Assembly (NCBI GenBank): GCA_913041125.1
Contig: CAJWHM010000003.1
Span: 27,974-91,973 of the forward strand
DNA from: an uncultured Bacteroidota bacterium
GTDB lineage: Bacteria > Bacteroidota > Bacteroidia > Flavobacteriales > Flavobacteriaceae
Length of the DNA: 64,000 bases
Direction: 5' to 3'
Under the pieces are notes generated by a model. That model did no database searches, had not been told where the DNA came from, and saw only the letters and a list, made by a program, of their open reading frames with translations. The translations under genes were made by a program, and so were the position numbers. Positions within the stretch are counted from its first letter, which is position 1; every line of letters begins with the position of its first letter. This document shows, one piece after another, positions 11,082-20,334 of this stretch.

Positions 11082-12229
11082 TATGCACTAATATTTTTTT
11101 TAGATATAAATTCTTCCCAATTATTAACAAAAGTACCCCAGCTATTTTTATTAATAACCTTCTCTATATTTTTTGTGTAAAAATTAGTTCCAGTTTTATC
11201 TAAAATTTTTATAATACCATTTGCTACAGCTTTAGGCTCTCTTTCAACAATTTCTCCTGATTTATCCTCAACAATTTGAGATTTTAATCCTTCTACATCA
11301 GATACTAAAATAGGTTTTCTGTAATGGTAAGCTATAGGAGTTACTCCACTCTGTGTAGAACTTTGATAAGTTTGAGCAATCAGATCTGAGGCAGAAAAGA
11401 GCAACTGAATTTCACTTAAGGATTTAAAGTTAAAATCTAAAATTATTTTCTTTTTAAGTTTTAGCTTTTTGACTAGGCTAAAATATTTGTTTTGATTTTC
11501 ATAACATTCTCCAGCAACATAAAGCTTTATATTTTGTTTTCTGATAGAAGGATGATTAAAAGCCTTGATAAGGAGGTCAAGTCCTTTGTATTTTCGTACT
11601 AAACCAAAAAATAAAACATAAAAAGTTGTTTTTTCAAATTTTAAAATTGAGCGAGCTTTATTTTGATCAATTGAGGGTTTTAAATCATAATTAATAGGAT
11701 GGAATCCAGACCAAATGGGAACTTTAACATCTTTTTTAATTTGTTCTTCAACATTATTTGATAAACAAGTAAAGATATCAATGTATTTTGCAAAATGAAT
11801 ATTTATAACTCTATCTAACATTCCCTTTTCGTGAGGTATCCAATTATCTACTAATGCAACTTTTTTAATGTTGTTTGGAATTTTTTTTGCTATCCAACCA
11901 TATGAGATCCCTAAAAATGGATTATAATATCTAAATACTAAAATTTTTGGATTAATCTTTATTATATATTTAACCACTTTTGACCATACAAAAGGATTAT
12001 AAGCATGTAGATATCTGTTGATTTTTAAGTCTCTTGGAGGTTTTTCCAAACTAAATTGTGATTTGCCTGGGAAAAGTATTTTTGGATATAGTTTTGTAAA
12101 TGTTAGTAGCTCAACTTTTTTACCTTTTCTTTTCAGGGCTTTTGCTAGGTTATGCTGTGTTTCTGAGATACCACCTCTAAATGGAAAGGCAGGTCCAATT
12201 AAAAGATAATCTAAAGATCTCTTCTGCAT
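11078..12229 (-). CDS. Glycosyltransferase, GT4-like family
   Basis: The 383-residue protein has the GT-B architecture. The N-terminal LLIGPAFPFRGGISETQHNLAKAL is an acceptor-domain glycine-rich loop, and the C-terminal donor domain contains FFGLVRKYKGLDLLIKAF and SSTQSGVTPIAYHYRKPILVSDVEGL, where the usual E-x7-E region is replaced by a Q/G-rich version. It likely transfers a sugar from an NDP-sugar to a surface glycan or lipid. Coupled overlaps on both sides (one base with the hydroxylase, four with DUF5916) suggest one transcript and a shared envelope role. Donor and acceptor are unknown. Confidence 0.85.
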   Translation of the reverse strand: MQKRSLDYLLIGPAFPFRGGISETQHNLAKALKRKGKKVELLTFTKLYPKILFPGKSQFSLEKPPRDLKINRYLHAYNPFVWSKVVKYIIKINPKILVFRYYNPFLGISYGWIAKKIPNNIKKVALVDNWIPHEKGMLDRVINIHFAKYIDIFTCLSNNVEEQIKKDVKVPIWSGFHPINYDLKPSIDQNKARSILKFEKTTFYVLFFGLVRKYKGLDLLIKAFNHPSIRKQNIKLYVAGECYENQNKYFSLVKKLKLKKKIILDFNFKSLSEIQLLFSASDLIAQTYQSSTQSGVTPIAYHYRKPILVSDVEGLKSQIVEDKSGEIVEREPKAVANGIIKILDKTGTNFYTKNIEKVINKNSWGTFVNNWEEFISKKNISAY

Positions 12230-13488
12230 TAATTTATAATCAGTTTTCTATCAGGTCCTTTTCCTTTGGCCCATAAACCTACAAAAGCAGTGAAAATAAA
12301 ATAGATTAGTAAAAAGTTAAAAAACCAAGTTGTTTCAATTTGCAAAAAATAATTAGTTGTAGCAATAATTAAACTAATGCAAATAATACCTCTGAAGAAT
12401 TCAAATATTGGAGCCCATTTATGATAATCCATCAATGAGGTAAATCCGAAAATAGTTGTTAAAATAAGTAATCCAATATTGACTTGAAACTGAGATGATA
12501 ATTCATTAAAAAAATATAGATAATATAAAAGCATCACGTTTATTGATATAAAATGTACTGATGCTATAATTTTCCACTTTAAACTGTAATATGGGGTATA
12601 TTTTTTTTCTCCAGAAATGGGATTTTTAGTATTTATTGGAAAACGATGAGCAACATCAGCTGGTCGCCAACCAGTTGGCATAAACCAAAGTCTAAATTTA
12701 TCTTTCCATTTTCTTGTAAACCATGCATCCTTAGCCAATAAGGAAATATGTTGAAAATTTATCCAAAAAGGATTCCAGCTTAAAGCGGGCTTTAAAGTCC
12801 CATATATAGGAGTTTCACTATCTAATTCCTCTTGAAAAGTTCCAAAAATTCTATCCCATATACAAAAAATTGCAGAGAGATTTTTATCAATATAAATTGG
12901 ATTTATTGCGTGATGAACCCTATGTTGAGATGGTGTTACAATTAAATATTCTAAAATACCCAATTTACCTATGTGTTTTGTATGATACCAAAATTGTGCA
13001 AATAAATGGATAGGTGTTAAGGTGGTAATAATTTTAGTTGGAACACCCAAAATAGCTGCTGGGACTAAGAATATAGCTCCAAAGCCTATTAGATTTGATA
13101 TGCTTTGGCGTAAAGCACACGCAAGGTTGTATTCTTCACTGCTATGATGAATTAAGTGTTGATTCCAAAATATATTAACCTTATGATTTATAAAATGCAC
13201 GATATAGGAGGCAAAGTCAATGCAAATAAATGCGATGATATAAGTTGCATAGCTGGTTTTAATTTCCCACAGAGAAAATTTATCCAATATATATGGGTAT
13301 GAAATCAAAATTAGTGCAAGTCCGAGTACATCCTTTAGAATATTTGTCATTCCCGAACTAAGGCTAGCGAGAGTATCCATAAAAACATAGGATTGTTTTT
13401 TTGTGAGATGACCATAAATAATTTCAAATATGACTAAAATTAAAAAACCTGGAATTGCCCATAATAAAACAGCAGCATATTCATTCAT
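12229..13488 (-). CDS. Sterol desaturase/fatty acid hydroxylase superfamily protein, AGMO (TMEM195)-like
   Basis: This 419-residue multi-pass membrane protein carries the di-iron histidine clusters of the fatty acid hydroxylase superfamily: HFINH, HLIHHSSE and HRVHHA, plus HTKH. The flanking residues HHSSEEYNLACALRQS and IDKNLSAIFCIWDRIFGTF closely resemble animal alkylglycerol monooxygenase, which cleaves ether lipids using tetrahydrobiopterin, and the length and the C-terminal group of membrane helices also match that subfamily. A role in ether-lipid or other membrane-lipid hydroxylation is therefore inferred; the substrate is unproven. First gene of a three-gene minus-strand unit with the glycosyltransferase and DUF5916 protein. 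Confidence 0.85.
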   Translation of the reverse strand: MNEYAAVLLWAIPGFLILVIFEIIYGHLTKKQSYVFMDTLASLSSGMTNILKDVLGLALILISYPYILDKFSLWEIKTSYATYIIAFICIDFASYIVHFINHKVNIFWNQHLIHHSSEEYNLACALRQSISNLIGFGAIFLVPAAILGVPTKIITTLTPIHLFAQFWYHTKHIGKLGILEYLIVTPSQHRVHHAINPIYIDKNLSAIFCIWDRIFGTFQEELDSETPIYGTLKPALSWNPFWINFQHISLLAKDAWFTRKWKDKFRLWFMPTGWRPADVAHRFPINTKNPISGEKKYTPYYSLKWKIIASVHFISINVMLLYYLYFFNELSSQFQVNIGLLILTTIFGFTSLMDYHKWAPIFEFFRGIICISLIIATTNYFLQIETTWFFNFLLIYFIFTAFVGLWAKGKGPDRKLIIN

Positions 13489-13516
13489 TATCCTTATTTT
13501 AACTAAAATTAATAAA

Positions 13517-16500
13517 TTACGAACTAATAACCCATTCTCCTTTTTTGATAAGAATTTCTGCCTGTTTAAATTTCAGGACTTTAGTTTCACCAGTATTTAT
13601 GTTTTTAATTGTTACTTTTTCGTTTCTACCAATTTTTGGCTTTTCACGAACAATTGTTTCAATACTTTGTTTAGCTGTTTCACTAACACCTGCACCAACT
13701 GCTCTAGCTTTTTGAGCCATCTCCTCAGTATTTAAAACATCATCTTTTGAAGTTTTTAATTTTTGTTTAGAGCGTGGTCTTTTTGCTTCTTTAATTGAGG
13801 ATATATTTTGGTTTGGAAGTCCACCTTTAATTAAAAATGAAAGAATTTCTTTATTCAAATTATTAATCATAGTTTTAAAAAGCTCAAAAGCTTCAAATTT
13901 ATATATCAAAAGAGGATCTTTTTGTTCATGAACTGCAAGCTGAACAGACTGTTTTAATTCATCCATCTTTCTTAGATGATCTTTCCATGAATTATCAATA
14001 AGTGCAAGGGTAATATTTCGCTCAAAATCATCTACTAAACTATTACCACCTGTCTCGTAGGCCTCTTTTAGGTTGGTAACCACATTTAAAGACTTTATTC
14101 CATCTGTGAAGGGAACAACTATACGTTCAAATTTATTATCTGGCCTTTCATAAACTTGTTTAATAACTGGGTATGCTAGTTGTGCATTAATTGAAGTCTT
14201 ATTATTGTAATGTTTCAGTAAAGCCGAATATAAAGATTGAATATTTTCATTTTCATCACCCTCCTTAAACTCTGTTTCATCTATTGGAGAAGTCATTGAA
14301 AAACTACTGATTATTTCAAATTCAAAACTTTTAAAATCATTCAACTCTTTGTTTTTTAAGACAATTTCTTCACATGTATCATAAAGCATATTCAGAACAT
14401 CAAATTTTAAGCGTGAACCTTGCAATGCGTGTCTTCTTCTTTTATAAATAACCTCTCTTTGAGAGCTCATGACATCATCATATTCTAGAAGACGTTTACG
14501 AATACCAAAGTTATTCTCCTCTACTTTTTTTTGTGCCCGTTCAATAGATTTAGTCATCATTGAATGTTGTATAACCTCTCCTTCTTCTAATCCCATACGA
14601 TCCATAACTTTAGCAACTCTATCAGAACCAAAAAGGCGCATTAAATTGTCTTCTAAAGAAACAAAAAATTGAGAGCTTCCAGGGTCTCCCTGTCTTCCCG
14701 AGCGTCCTCTTAATTGACGATCAACTCTTCTCGAATCATGTCGCTCAGTACCAATAATTGCTAATCCACCAGCATTTTTAACTTCTTCTGACAGTTTAAT
14801 ATCTGTTCCTCTGCCCGCCATATTTGTGGCTATTGTTACTACACCAGGTTTACCAGCTTCTGCAACAATTTCAGCCTCTTTCTTGTGCATTTTGGCATTA
14901 AGAACGTTATGTTTGACTTTTCGGATATTAAGCATTTTACTTAATAATTCTGATATTTCAACAGAGGTTGTTCCAATTAGAACAGGCCTGCCAGCAGCAG
15001 AGTTTTCACTAACCTGATCTATTACTGCATTATATTTTTCTCTTTTAGTTTTATAGATCAGATCATTTTCATCTGCTCTTGCTATTGGTCTGTTTGTAGG
15101 GATTTCAATTACATCTAATTTATAAATTTCCCAAAATTCTCCAGCTTCAGTTATAGCTGTTCCCGTCATACCTGAAAGCTTATTATACATTCTAAAATAA
15201 TTTTGAAGTGTAATAGTAGCATAAGTTTGAGTGGCGGCTTCAATTTTAACATTTTCTTTAGCCTCGATAGCTTGATGTAGTCCATCAGAATACCTTCTAC
15301 CTTCCATTATTCTCCCTGTTTGTTCATCAACAATTTTTACTTTATTATCCATCACTACGTACTCTACGTCTTTTTCAAACAAAGTGTAGGCTTTTAGTAA
15401 TTGATTCATGCTATGTATTCTTTCACTTTTAATGTCAAAATCTTTAAAAAGAATTTCCTTTTCGGCAGTTTCTTTTTTGGGGTCTAAATTTTTTGATTCA
15501 ATTTTTGCAATTTCATTTCCGATATCTGGTAATATGAAAAAACTTGTGTCTGAGTTTTCTTCTGAAAGTTCTTGAATTCCCTTTTCAGTTAAGTCAATCT
15601 GATTATTTTTTTCGTCTATCACGAAATATAGTTCAGAGTCAACTATATGCATTTCACGATTATTATCTTGCATATAGTGGTTTTCTGTCTTTTGCAATAG
15701 TTGTTTTACACCTTCTTCGCTTAAAAATTTTATTAACGCCTTGTTTTTAGGTAAACCTCTGTAAACTCTTAGTAATAGTAAACCTCCCATGGTCGAATCA
15801 CCTAACTTTATTTTTGCTTTAGCCTCTGCTAGAACACTAGTAAGTAGATTACGTTGTTTTGAAACGAGATTTTTAACATTTAGTTTTAGAACATCAAACT
15901 CATGGTTTTCACCCTTGGGAGTTGGTCCAGATATTATTAGAGGTGTCCTTGCATCATCTATTAATACTGAATCAACTTCATCTACTATTGCATAGTTATG
16001 TTTGGGCTGAACAATATCGTTAGCTGTATGTGCCATATTATCTCTCAAATAATCAAAACCAAATTCGTTGTTTGTTCCATAAGTTATGTCAGCTTGATAG
16101 GCTCTTCTTCTTTCTTCACTGTTAGGAGGGTGATGATCTATACAATCGACAGTTAATCCATGAAACTGAAATATAGGTGCCATCCATGCACTGTCTCTTT
16201 TTGCCAGATAGTCGTTTACGGTAACTAAGTGGACACCTTTACCCGTGAGAGCATTCAAATAAACAGGTAAAGTAGCAACTAATGTTTTACCCTCACCTGT
16301 TTGCATTTCAGCGATTTTTCCTTGGTGCAATGATATTCCTCCAATTAGTTGAACATCATAATGTATCATATCCCAGGTTATCGGTTTTCCCGCCGCATCC
16401 CAAGAGTTTGACCAAATTGCCTTATCTTTTGTCAAATTGACATATGAATTTTTTTGAGACAACTCTCTGTCATAACTAGTAGCTATAACTTTAATTTCTT

Positions 16501-16879
16501 TATTAATAACAAATCTACGGGCTGTTTCTTTTACAACTGCAAAAGCCTGTGTCAATAAACCAGACAAAATAGAATCAGTATTGATCTGCATATTAATAAT
16601 TTCTTGATCAATTTCTTTGTATAAAGATTCCTTTTCATCAATATCATCTGTTTTTTTTACATCATTATTAAGTTTATTAATTTTTTCATTGTGAATTTTG
16701 TTTTCTTTATTTAATTTGGATTTAAAGAAAACTGTTTTTTCTCTAAGCTCGTCATTACTCAAAGACTCAAAACTTTTTTGATAATCGTTTATCTCTTTAA
16801 TTAACGGAGTAATTTTACTTAGATCTTTTTTTGTTTTATCACCAATAAAAGTTTTTAAAATTTTGTTTAGAATACTCAT
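13517..16879 (-). CDS. secA: Preprotein translocase ATPase SecA
   Basis: SecA drives export of unfolded proteins through SecYEG. At 1120 residues it is the long Bacteroidota form. The first nucleotide-binding domain has MQTGEGKTLVATLPVYL and VDEVDSVLIDDARTPLI; the second has ATNMAGRGTDIKLSEEV and the DSRRVDRQLRGRSGRQGDPG block. An insertion relative to E. coli lies between the early motor motifs and the GRIMEGRRYSDGLHQAIEAKE segment. The C-terminus ends in KKGEWVISS and has no CxC-x8-CH zinc motif, as usual in this phylum. A hairpin terminator separates it from the upstream DUF2795 gene. Confidence 0.97.
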   Translation of the reverse strand: MSILNKILKTFIGDKTKKDLSKITPLIKEINDYQKSFESLSNDELREKTVFFKSKLNKENKIHNEKINKLNNDVKKTDDIDEKESLYKEIDQEIINMQINTDSILSGLLTQAFAVVKETARRFVINKEIKVIATSYDRELSQKNSYVNLTKDKAIWSNSWDAAGKPITWDMIHYDVQLIGGISLHQGKIAEMQTGEGKTLVATLPVYLNALTGKGVHLVTVNDYLAKRDSAWMAPIFQFHGLTVDCIDHHPPNSEERRRAYQADITYGTNNEFGFDYLRDNMAHTANDIVQPKHNYAIVDEVDSVLIDDARTPLIISGPTPKGENHEFDVLKLNVKNLVSKQRNLLTSVLAEAKAKIKLGDSTMGGLLLLRVYRGLPKNKALIKFLSEEGVKQLLQKTENHYMQDNNREMHIVDSELYFVIDEKNNQIDLTEKGIQELSEENSDTSFFILPDIGNEIAKIESKNLDPKKETAEKEILFKDFDIKSERIHSMNQLLKAYTLFEKDVEYVVMDNKVKIVDEQTGRIMEGRRYSDGLHQAIEAKENVKIEAATQTYATITLQNYFRMYNKLSGMTGTAITEAGEFWEIYKLDVIEIPTNRPIARADENDLIYKTKREKYNAVIDQVSENSAAGRPVLIGTTSVEISELLSKMLNIRKVKHNVLNAKMHKKEAEIVAEAGKPGVVTIATNMAGRGTDIKLSEEVKNAGGLAIIGTERHDSRRVDRQLRGRSGRQGDPGSSQFFVSLEDNLMRLFGSDRVAKVMDRMGLEEGEVIQHSMMTKSIERAQKKVEENNFGIRKRLLEYDDVMSSQREVIYKRRRHALQGSRLKFDVLNMLYDTCEEIVLKNKELNDFKSFEFEIISSFSMTSPIDETEFKEGDENENIQSLYSALLKHYNNKTSINAQLAYPVIKQVYERPDNKFERIVVPFTDGIKSLNVVTNLKEAYETGGNSLVDDFERNITLALIDNSWKDHLRKMDELKQSVQLAVHEQKDPLLIYKFEAFELFKTMINNLNKEILSFLIKGGLPNQNISSIKEAKRPRSKQKLKTSKDDVLNTEEMAQKARAVGAGVSETAKQSIETIVREKPKIGRNEKVTIKNINTGETKVLKFKQAEILIKKGEWVISS

Positions 16880-16910
16880 GTTTAAGTTAAAGATTAGATA
16901 AAATTAATTA

Positions 16911-16942
16911 AAAAAAAAGTCTCTTATTAGAGACTTTCTTTT
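16911..16942 (-). terminator. Intrinsic terminator downstream of the DUF2795 gene
   Basis: A perfect 9-bp stem, AAAGTCTCT (16916-16924) and AGAGACTTT (16929-16937), encloses a TATT loop. Read on the minus strand it is followed by a run of T, directly after the DUF2795 stop and before the secA start. It should end the DUF2795 transcript; secA then needs its own promoter or read-through. Confidence 0.8.
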
Positions 16943-16954
16943 AATACTATTATA

Positions 16955-17176
16955 TTAATACTCATCTTCATTCCAAAGATAATCCTCTTCAGTAGGAAAA
17001 TCAGGCCAAATTTCTTCTATAGATTCATAAATATCCTCCTCATCTTCCATCGATTGGAGGTTCTCGACTACTTCTAGGGGAGCACCAGTTCTAATGGAAA
17101 AATCAATTAATTCATCTTTAGTGGCAGGCCATGGTGCATCACTAAGATAAGATGCAAGTTCTAATGTCCAATACAT
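16955..17176 (-). CDS. DUF2795 domain protein
   Basis: This 73-residue acidic protein matches the small DUF2795 family: MYWTLELASYLSDAPWPATK followed by ELIDFSIRTGAPLEVVENLQ and a very acidic tail (EEDIYESIEEIWPDFPTEED). The family has no established function; the fold is a short helical domain. It is flanked by its own two-element promoter and a hairpin terminator, so it looks monocistronic and possibly strongly expressed. Confidence 0.85.
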   Translation of the reverse strand: MYWTLELASYLSDAPWPATKDELIDFSIRTGAPLEVVENLQSMEDEEDIYESIEEIWPDFPTEEDYLWNEDEY

Positions 17177-17190
17177 ATGAATATTTTTTG

Positions 17191-17220
17191 CAAAAATAGA
17201 TTTTTATAAATATTATGCAA
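17191..17220 (-). promoter_or_regulatory. Bacteroidota-type promoter of the DUF2795 gene
   Basis: On the minus strand a TTG (17220-17218) is followed by 19 bases and then TATTTTTG (17198-17191). This matches both the -33 TTG and -7 TAnnTTTG elements with normal spacing. It ends 15 bases before the ATG at 17176. Confidence 0.6.
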
Positions 17221-17234
17221 CTTTTTATTTAAAT

Positions 17235-17792
17235 TTAATTACCACTCCATTTGACTTCTTCAATTTTTAATTCCGAAGCAAATGTGCGAGATAAAGTAAA
17301 AAAATAATCTGATAAACGGTTAATATATGCTATCACCGTTCCCGAAATTGGAATTTTTTGATCTAATTCAGTAACATAACGTTCAGATCTTCTAGTTATA
17401 CATCGGGCTATGTGAGCATATGAAATTAATTGATGTCCACCAGGTATTACAAAGTTTTTGAGTGGCGGAAGTTTTTCTGTAAGATTATCAATTTCTTTTT
17501 CGATGAAAGTAATAGAATTTGTCTCTATGGGTTTTAAGTTTGATGGAAAATTTTCATCTGTGTCAACAGCAAGTTGAGCTGCTACAGTCATAAGTTGATT
17601 TTGGACTTCCATTAAGGTACTTTTAACGTAAGAAAGATTTGTGGTATCACGGATTAATCCTATCCATGCAATAAGCTCATCAATCGAGCCGTATGCTTTA
17701 ATTCGGATGTCATGTTTTGGAACTCTTTTTCCTGAAATTAAACTTGTGATTCCCTTATCACCTGTTTTAGTATAAACTTTGTTTTCTCTCAT
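17235..17792 (-). CDS. Cob(I)alamin adenosyltransferase, PduO type
   Basis: This 185-residue enzyme transfers the adenosyl group of ATP to cob(I)alamin to make adenosylcobalamin. The N-terminal ATP-binding motif is KVYTKTGDKGITSLISGKRV. The conserved KAYGSIDELIAWIGLIRD and the C-terminal RCITRRSERYVTEL and YINRLSDYFFTLSR are typical of the trimeric PduO family. No cobalamin biosynthesis genes are nearby, so the role is probably cofactor conversion from scavenged B12. Confidence 0.93.
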   Translation of the reverse strand: MRENKVYTKTGDKGITSLISGKRVPKHDIRIKAYGSIDELIAWIGLIRDTTNLSYVKSTLMEVQNQLMTVAAQLAVDTDENFPSNLKPIETNSITFIEKEIDNLTEKLPPLKNFVIPGGHQLISYAHIARCITRRSERYVTELDQKIPISGTVIAYINRLSDYFFTLSRTFASELKIEEVKWSGN

Positions 17793-17831
17793 ATTCTCCC
17801 TTCATGGATCAGTAATGATAACTGATTGGTA

Positions 17832-17839
17832 CAAATGTA
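17832..17839 (-). promoter_or_regulatory. Putative -7 element for the cobalamin adenosyltransferase gene
   Basis: The minus strand reads TACATTTG, an exact TAnnTTTG match 39 bases before the ATG at 17792. No TTG is found at the -33 distance, so only half of the consensus is supported. Confidence 0.35.
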
Positions 17840-17887
17840 TCAATATTATTTAAATGATTTGATATAATTTTCTTAATTGACAAAAAT

Positions 17888-19492
17888 TTATTGTTTTTTC
17901 AAACGTCCACTGATTGAAAGTAGGGATAATATTAATGTCATTAAAATAGCCAATCTAGCAATGTAGTCACCATATTTAGAATAAAATGTTATTTCAGAAT
18001 TTGAAGCAAAATTTCCTTTGAGAACTGTTTTTACATTGTAATCAGTTTTCTTTATTATTTCTCCTTTTGAGTTAATAATTGCTGATATTCCAGTATTTGC
18101 ACTTCTTACAATATCTCTTCGATTTTCAATTGCTCTAAGACGAGTATAGCTTAATAATTGTCTATGACCAGGTGTTTCACCCCACCAAGCATCGTTTGAA
18201 ATAATAGCAAAAAATGAAGCTCCTTTTTTTACATAATCTGTCACAAATTCCCCAAAAATTGATTCATAACAAATTATTGGAGCTGCTTTTTCAGATTTTG
18301 AATGATGTGAAAAAACTAATCTATCATTTTGTACTACTCTACTGGAAACAGTACCACCAAGGTCGATTAAAACATTTCCTAAAAGGGGTTTTAAAATTGA
18401 TTTAAAGGGCATATTTTCTACACCGACTACTAATTTAGATTTATGATATACAGATGGTTTTTTTTCAAGTTTTTCACTGAGTGCACTATTATAAAATTCT
18501 ATCCATAAATTATCTCGTACTAAATTAGCCGTATAAGAGGGAGCCTCTTTTTGGAAGTAAGTATTATAAAACTGAATACCAGTAATTAGTTCTAAGTTTG
18601 GATAATTTTTCAATAGACCTTGAATACTTTGATGCAATTCACTTGATGAAAAATTTGATAACTTTTCGCCATAACCCTCAGCAAAATAAGTTTCTGGGGT
18701 TAAGATATAATTTGTTTTTTCTGTTATATAAGGGGTTGATTTTTCTATAAAATCTTTAAAGAATTTTTTGTTGGTAGTATTGTATTTTTTATCGTAAGGA
18801 TCAATATTTGGTTGAAATATTACAACTTCAATATCTCTTTTAGGATCATCTAAATTTTGATAAATTATAAGCGAAACTAAAACAGGTATTGAGAGTAAAA
18901 ATAATGGGCCAAACATTATTTTTAAACTTTTTTTTGAAAATTTAAAATGATCTTTTTTTAATATATTAAATATCCAAATATTCATTATTAAAACCCACAA
19001 AGAACCCCCGAAAACACCTGTATATTCATACCATTGAATCCAATAAATTTTTTCAGAAAAAACATTGCCAAGGTTAAGCCATGTCCAAGAAAAATCCCAA
19101 AATAGATGTAGTTTTTCAAATGAAAGCCATAAGGAAACCAATAAAATATTTGCACTTTTAATGGGTAACCTTCTTTTAGCTAAATGATAAAAAAGAAAAA
19201 TAGTAGCATAAAAAAGACTATTACAAGTAATGGCAAATAGCATCCCGTAAAAGGAGGCATTATATAACCACCAGGTTGTGATTAAATTCCATAATAAAAA
19301 ACTTATGTAAGAATATCCAAATACCCTTGCGCCTTTTCTTTTTGAATTATCCTGACTTATTGAATTTTCAATATATAATAGAGGTATAAGAGCTAGAAAA
19401 ATTAAAATAGTTACTCCTTTAATTGGCCATGCAGCGCCAAAGAGGATACCACAAAGAATTGATAGATAAAAATTTCTTATTGTAATTGACAT
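17888..19492 (-). CDS. lnt: Apolipoprotein N-acyltransferase
   Basis: Lnt adds the third acyl chain to the N-terminal cysteine of lipoproteins in the inner membrane. The 534-residue protein has about six N-terminal membrane segments, then a periplasmic carbon-nitrogen hydrolase domain, then a final membrane helix before GRLKKQ. The Glu-Lys-Cys catalytic triad is visible in LTPETYFAEGYGEK, YHKSKLVVGVENMP and PIICYESIFGEFV. WWGETPGHRQLL is typical. It is divergent from pssA. Confidence 0.93.
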   Translation of the reverse strand: MSITIRNFYLSILCGILFGAAWPIKGVTILIFLALIPLLYIENSISQDNSKRKGARVFGYSYISFLLWNLITTWWLYNASFYGMLFAITCNSLFYATIFLFYHLAKRRLPIKSANILLVSLWLSFEKLHLFWDFSWTWLNLGNVFSEKIYWIQWYEYTGVFGGSLWVLIMNIWIFNILKKDHFKFSKKSLKIMFGPLFLLSIPVLVSLIIYQNLDDPKRDIEVVIFQPNIDPYDKKYNTTNKKFFKDFIEKSTPYITEKTNYILTPETYFAEGYGEKLSNFSSSELHQSIQGLLKNYPNLELITGIQFYNTYFQKEAPSYTANLVRDNLWIEFYNSALSEKLEKKPSVYHKSKLVVGVENMPFKSILKPLLGNVLIDLGGTVSSRVVQNDRLVFSHHSKSEKAAPIICYESIFGEFVTDYVKKGASFFAIISNDAWWGETPGHRQLLSYTRLRAIENRRDIVRSANTGISAIINSKGEIIKKTDYNVKTVLKGNFASNSEITFYSKYGDYIARLAILMTLILSLLSISGRLKKQ

Positions 19493-19555
19493 TTGTACGA
19501 AATTAATTTTTTTGAAGATATAGCAATCACTATATTGTCAAAAACTTAGAATGTT

Positions 19556-20305
19556 TTGTTGCATTTATTAAAGAAAAGCATCCCAAATATTTTTACTTCT
19601 CTAAATTTTTTGTGTGGTTGTTTTGCTTCTTATTTAGCTTTTAAAAATTTATTTGAAGCAGCTTTTCTTCTAGTGTTATTTGGTACTTTTTTTGATTTAT
19701 TTGATGGCTTTTTTGCGCGTATATTTAAAGTAGAAAGTGATTTTGGTCTCCAATTTGATTCAATGGCTGATTTGATTACCAGTGGTATGGCTCCAGGAAT
19801 TGTTATGTATAATTTATTTATGGAGACAGGTGTGAATGAATTTAATTACACAATATATATTTTAAAAAATGAATTCACTTTTTCATTTGCTCCATTAGCA
19901 TTAGTAGGCTTTTTAATACCTTTGGCTTCAAGTATAAGACTTGCAAAATTCAATATTGATAAAGATCAACGATTTGATTTTAAAGGCCTTCCAGCACCAG
20001 CAAATGCTCTATTTATTGTGGCCTTACCACTCTTAATTGAACATCCTTTATTTTCTTCTATAAAATCACTTTTATTGTCTTATGGGACTTTGTTTATCTT
20101 AACATTAGTTTCTTCCTTATTAATGAATTTAAGATTACCTCTTTTTTCATTTAAAATCAGAACCTCAAGTTTAAAGGATTATAGTTACCAAATTTTCATT
20201 ATAATATCGAGCTTGCCGGCTTTTTATTTTCTTGGTTGGGCTTCAGTTCCACTAATAATATTAATTTATTTAATATTAAATTTTCTTAAAAATAGCATTA
20301 CTTGA
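19556..20305 (+). CDS. pssA: CDP-diacylglycerol-serine O-phosphatidyltransferase
   Basis: PssA makes phosphatidylserine, the precursor of phosphatidylethanolamine. The CDP-alcohol phosphotransferase signature DG-x2-AR-x8-G-x3-D-x3-D is complete: DGFFARIFKVESDFGLQFD then SMAD. The 249 residues contain several membrane helices. The start must be TTG, at 19556 or 19559, because an in-frame TAG lies at 19547 and the nearby ATG at 19551 is in another frame that stops at once. Confidence 0.92.
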   Translation: MLHLLKKSIPNIFTSLNFLCGCFASYLAFKNLFEAAFLLVLFGTFFDLFDGFFARIFKVESDFGLQFDSMADLITSGMAPGIVMYNLFMETGVNEFNYTIYILKNEFTFSFAPLALVGFLIPLASSIRLAKFNIDKDQRFDFKGLPAPANALFIVALPLLIEHPLFSSIKSLLLSYGTLFILTLVSSLLMNLRLPLFSFKIRTSSLKDYSYQIFIIISSLPAFYFLGWASVPLIILIYLILNFLKNSIT

Positions 20306-20334
20306 AACTACATGATTTAATACTTTCAATAAAG

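Noticed and set aside
13430-15995. Several plus-strand ORFs of 60-100 codons opposite secA
   Set aside because: They lie wholly within the secA frame, which has strong motifs, and their translations show low-complexity, shadow-like composition with no domain pattern.
19518-19535. Inverted repeat ATATAG/CTATAT between lnt and pssA
   Set aside because: Only six AT-rich base pairs with a 6-base spacer; expected by chance in such AT-rich intergenic DNA.
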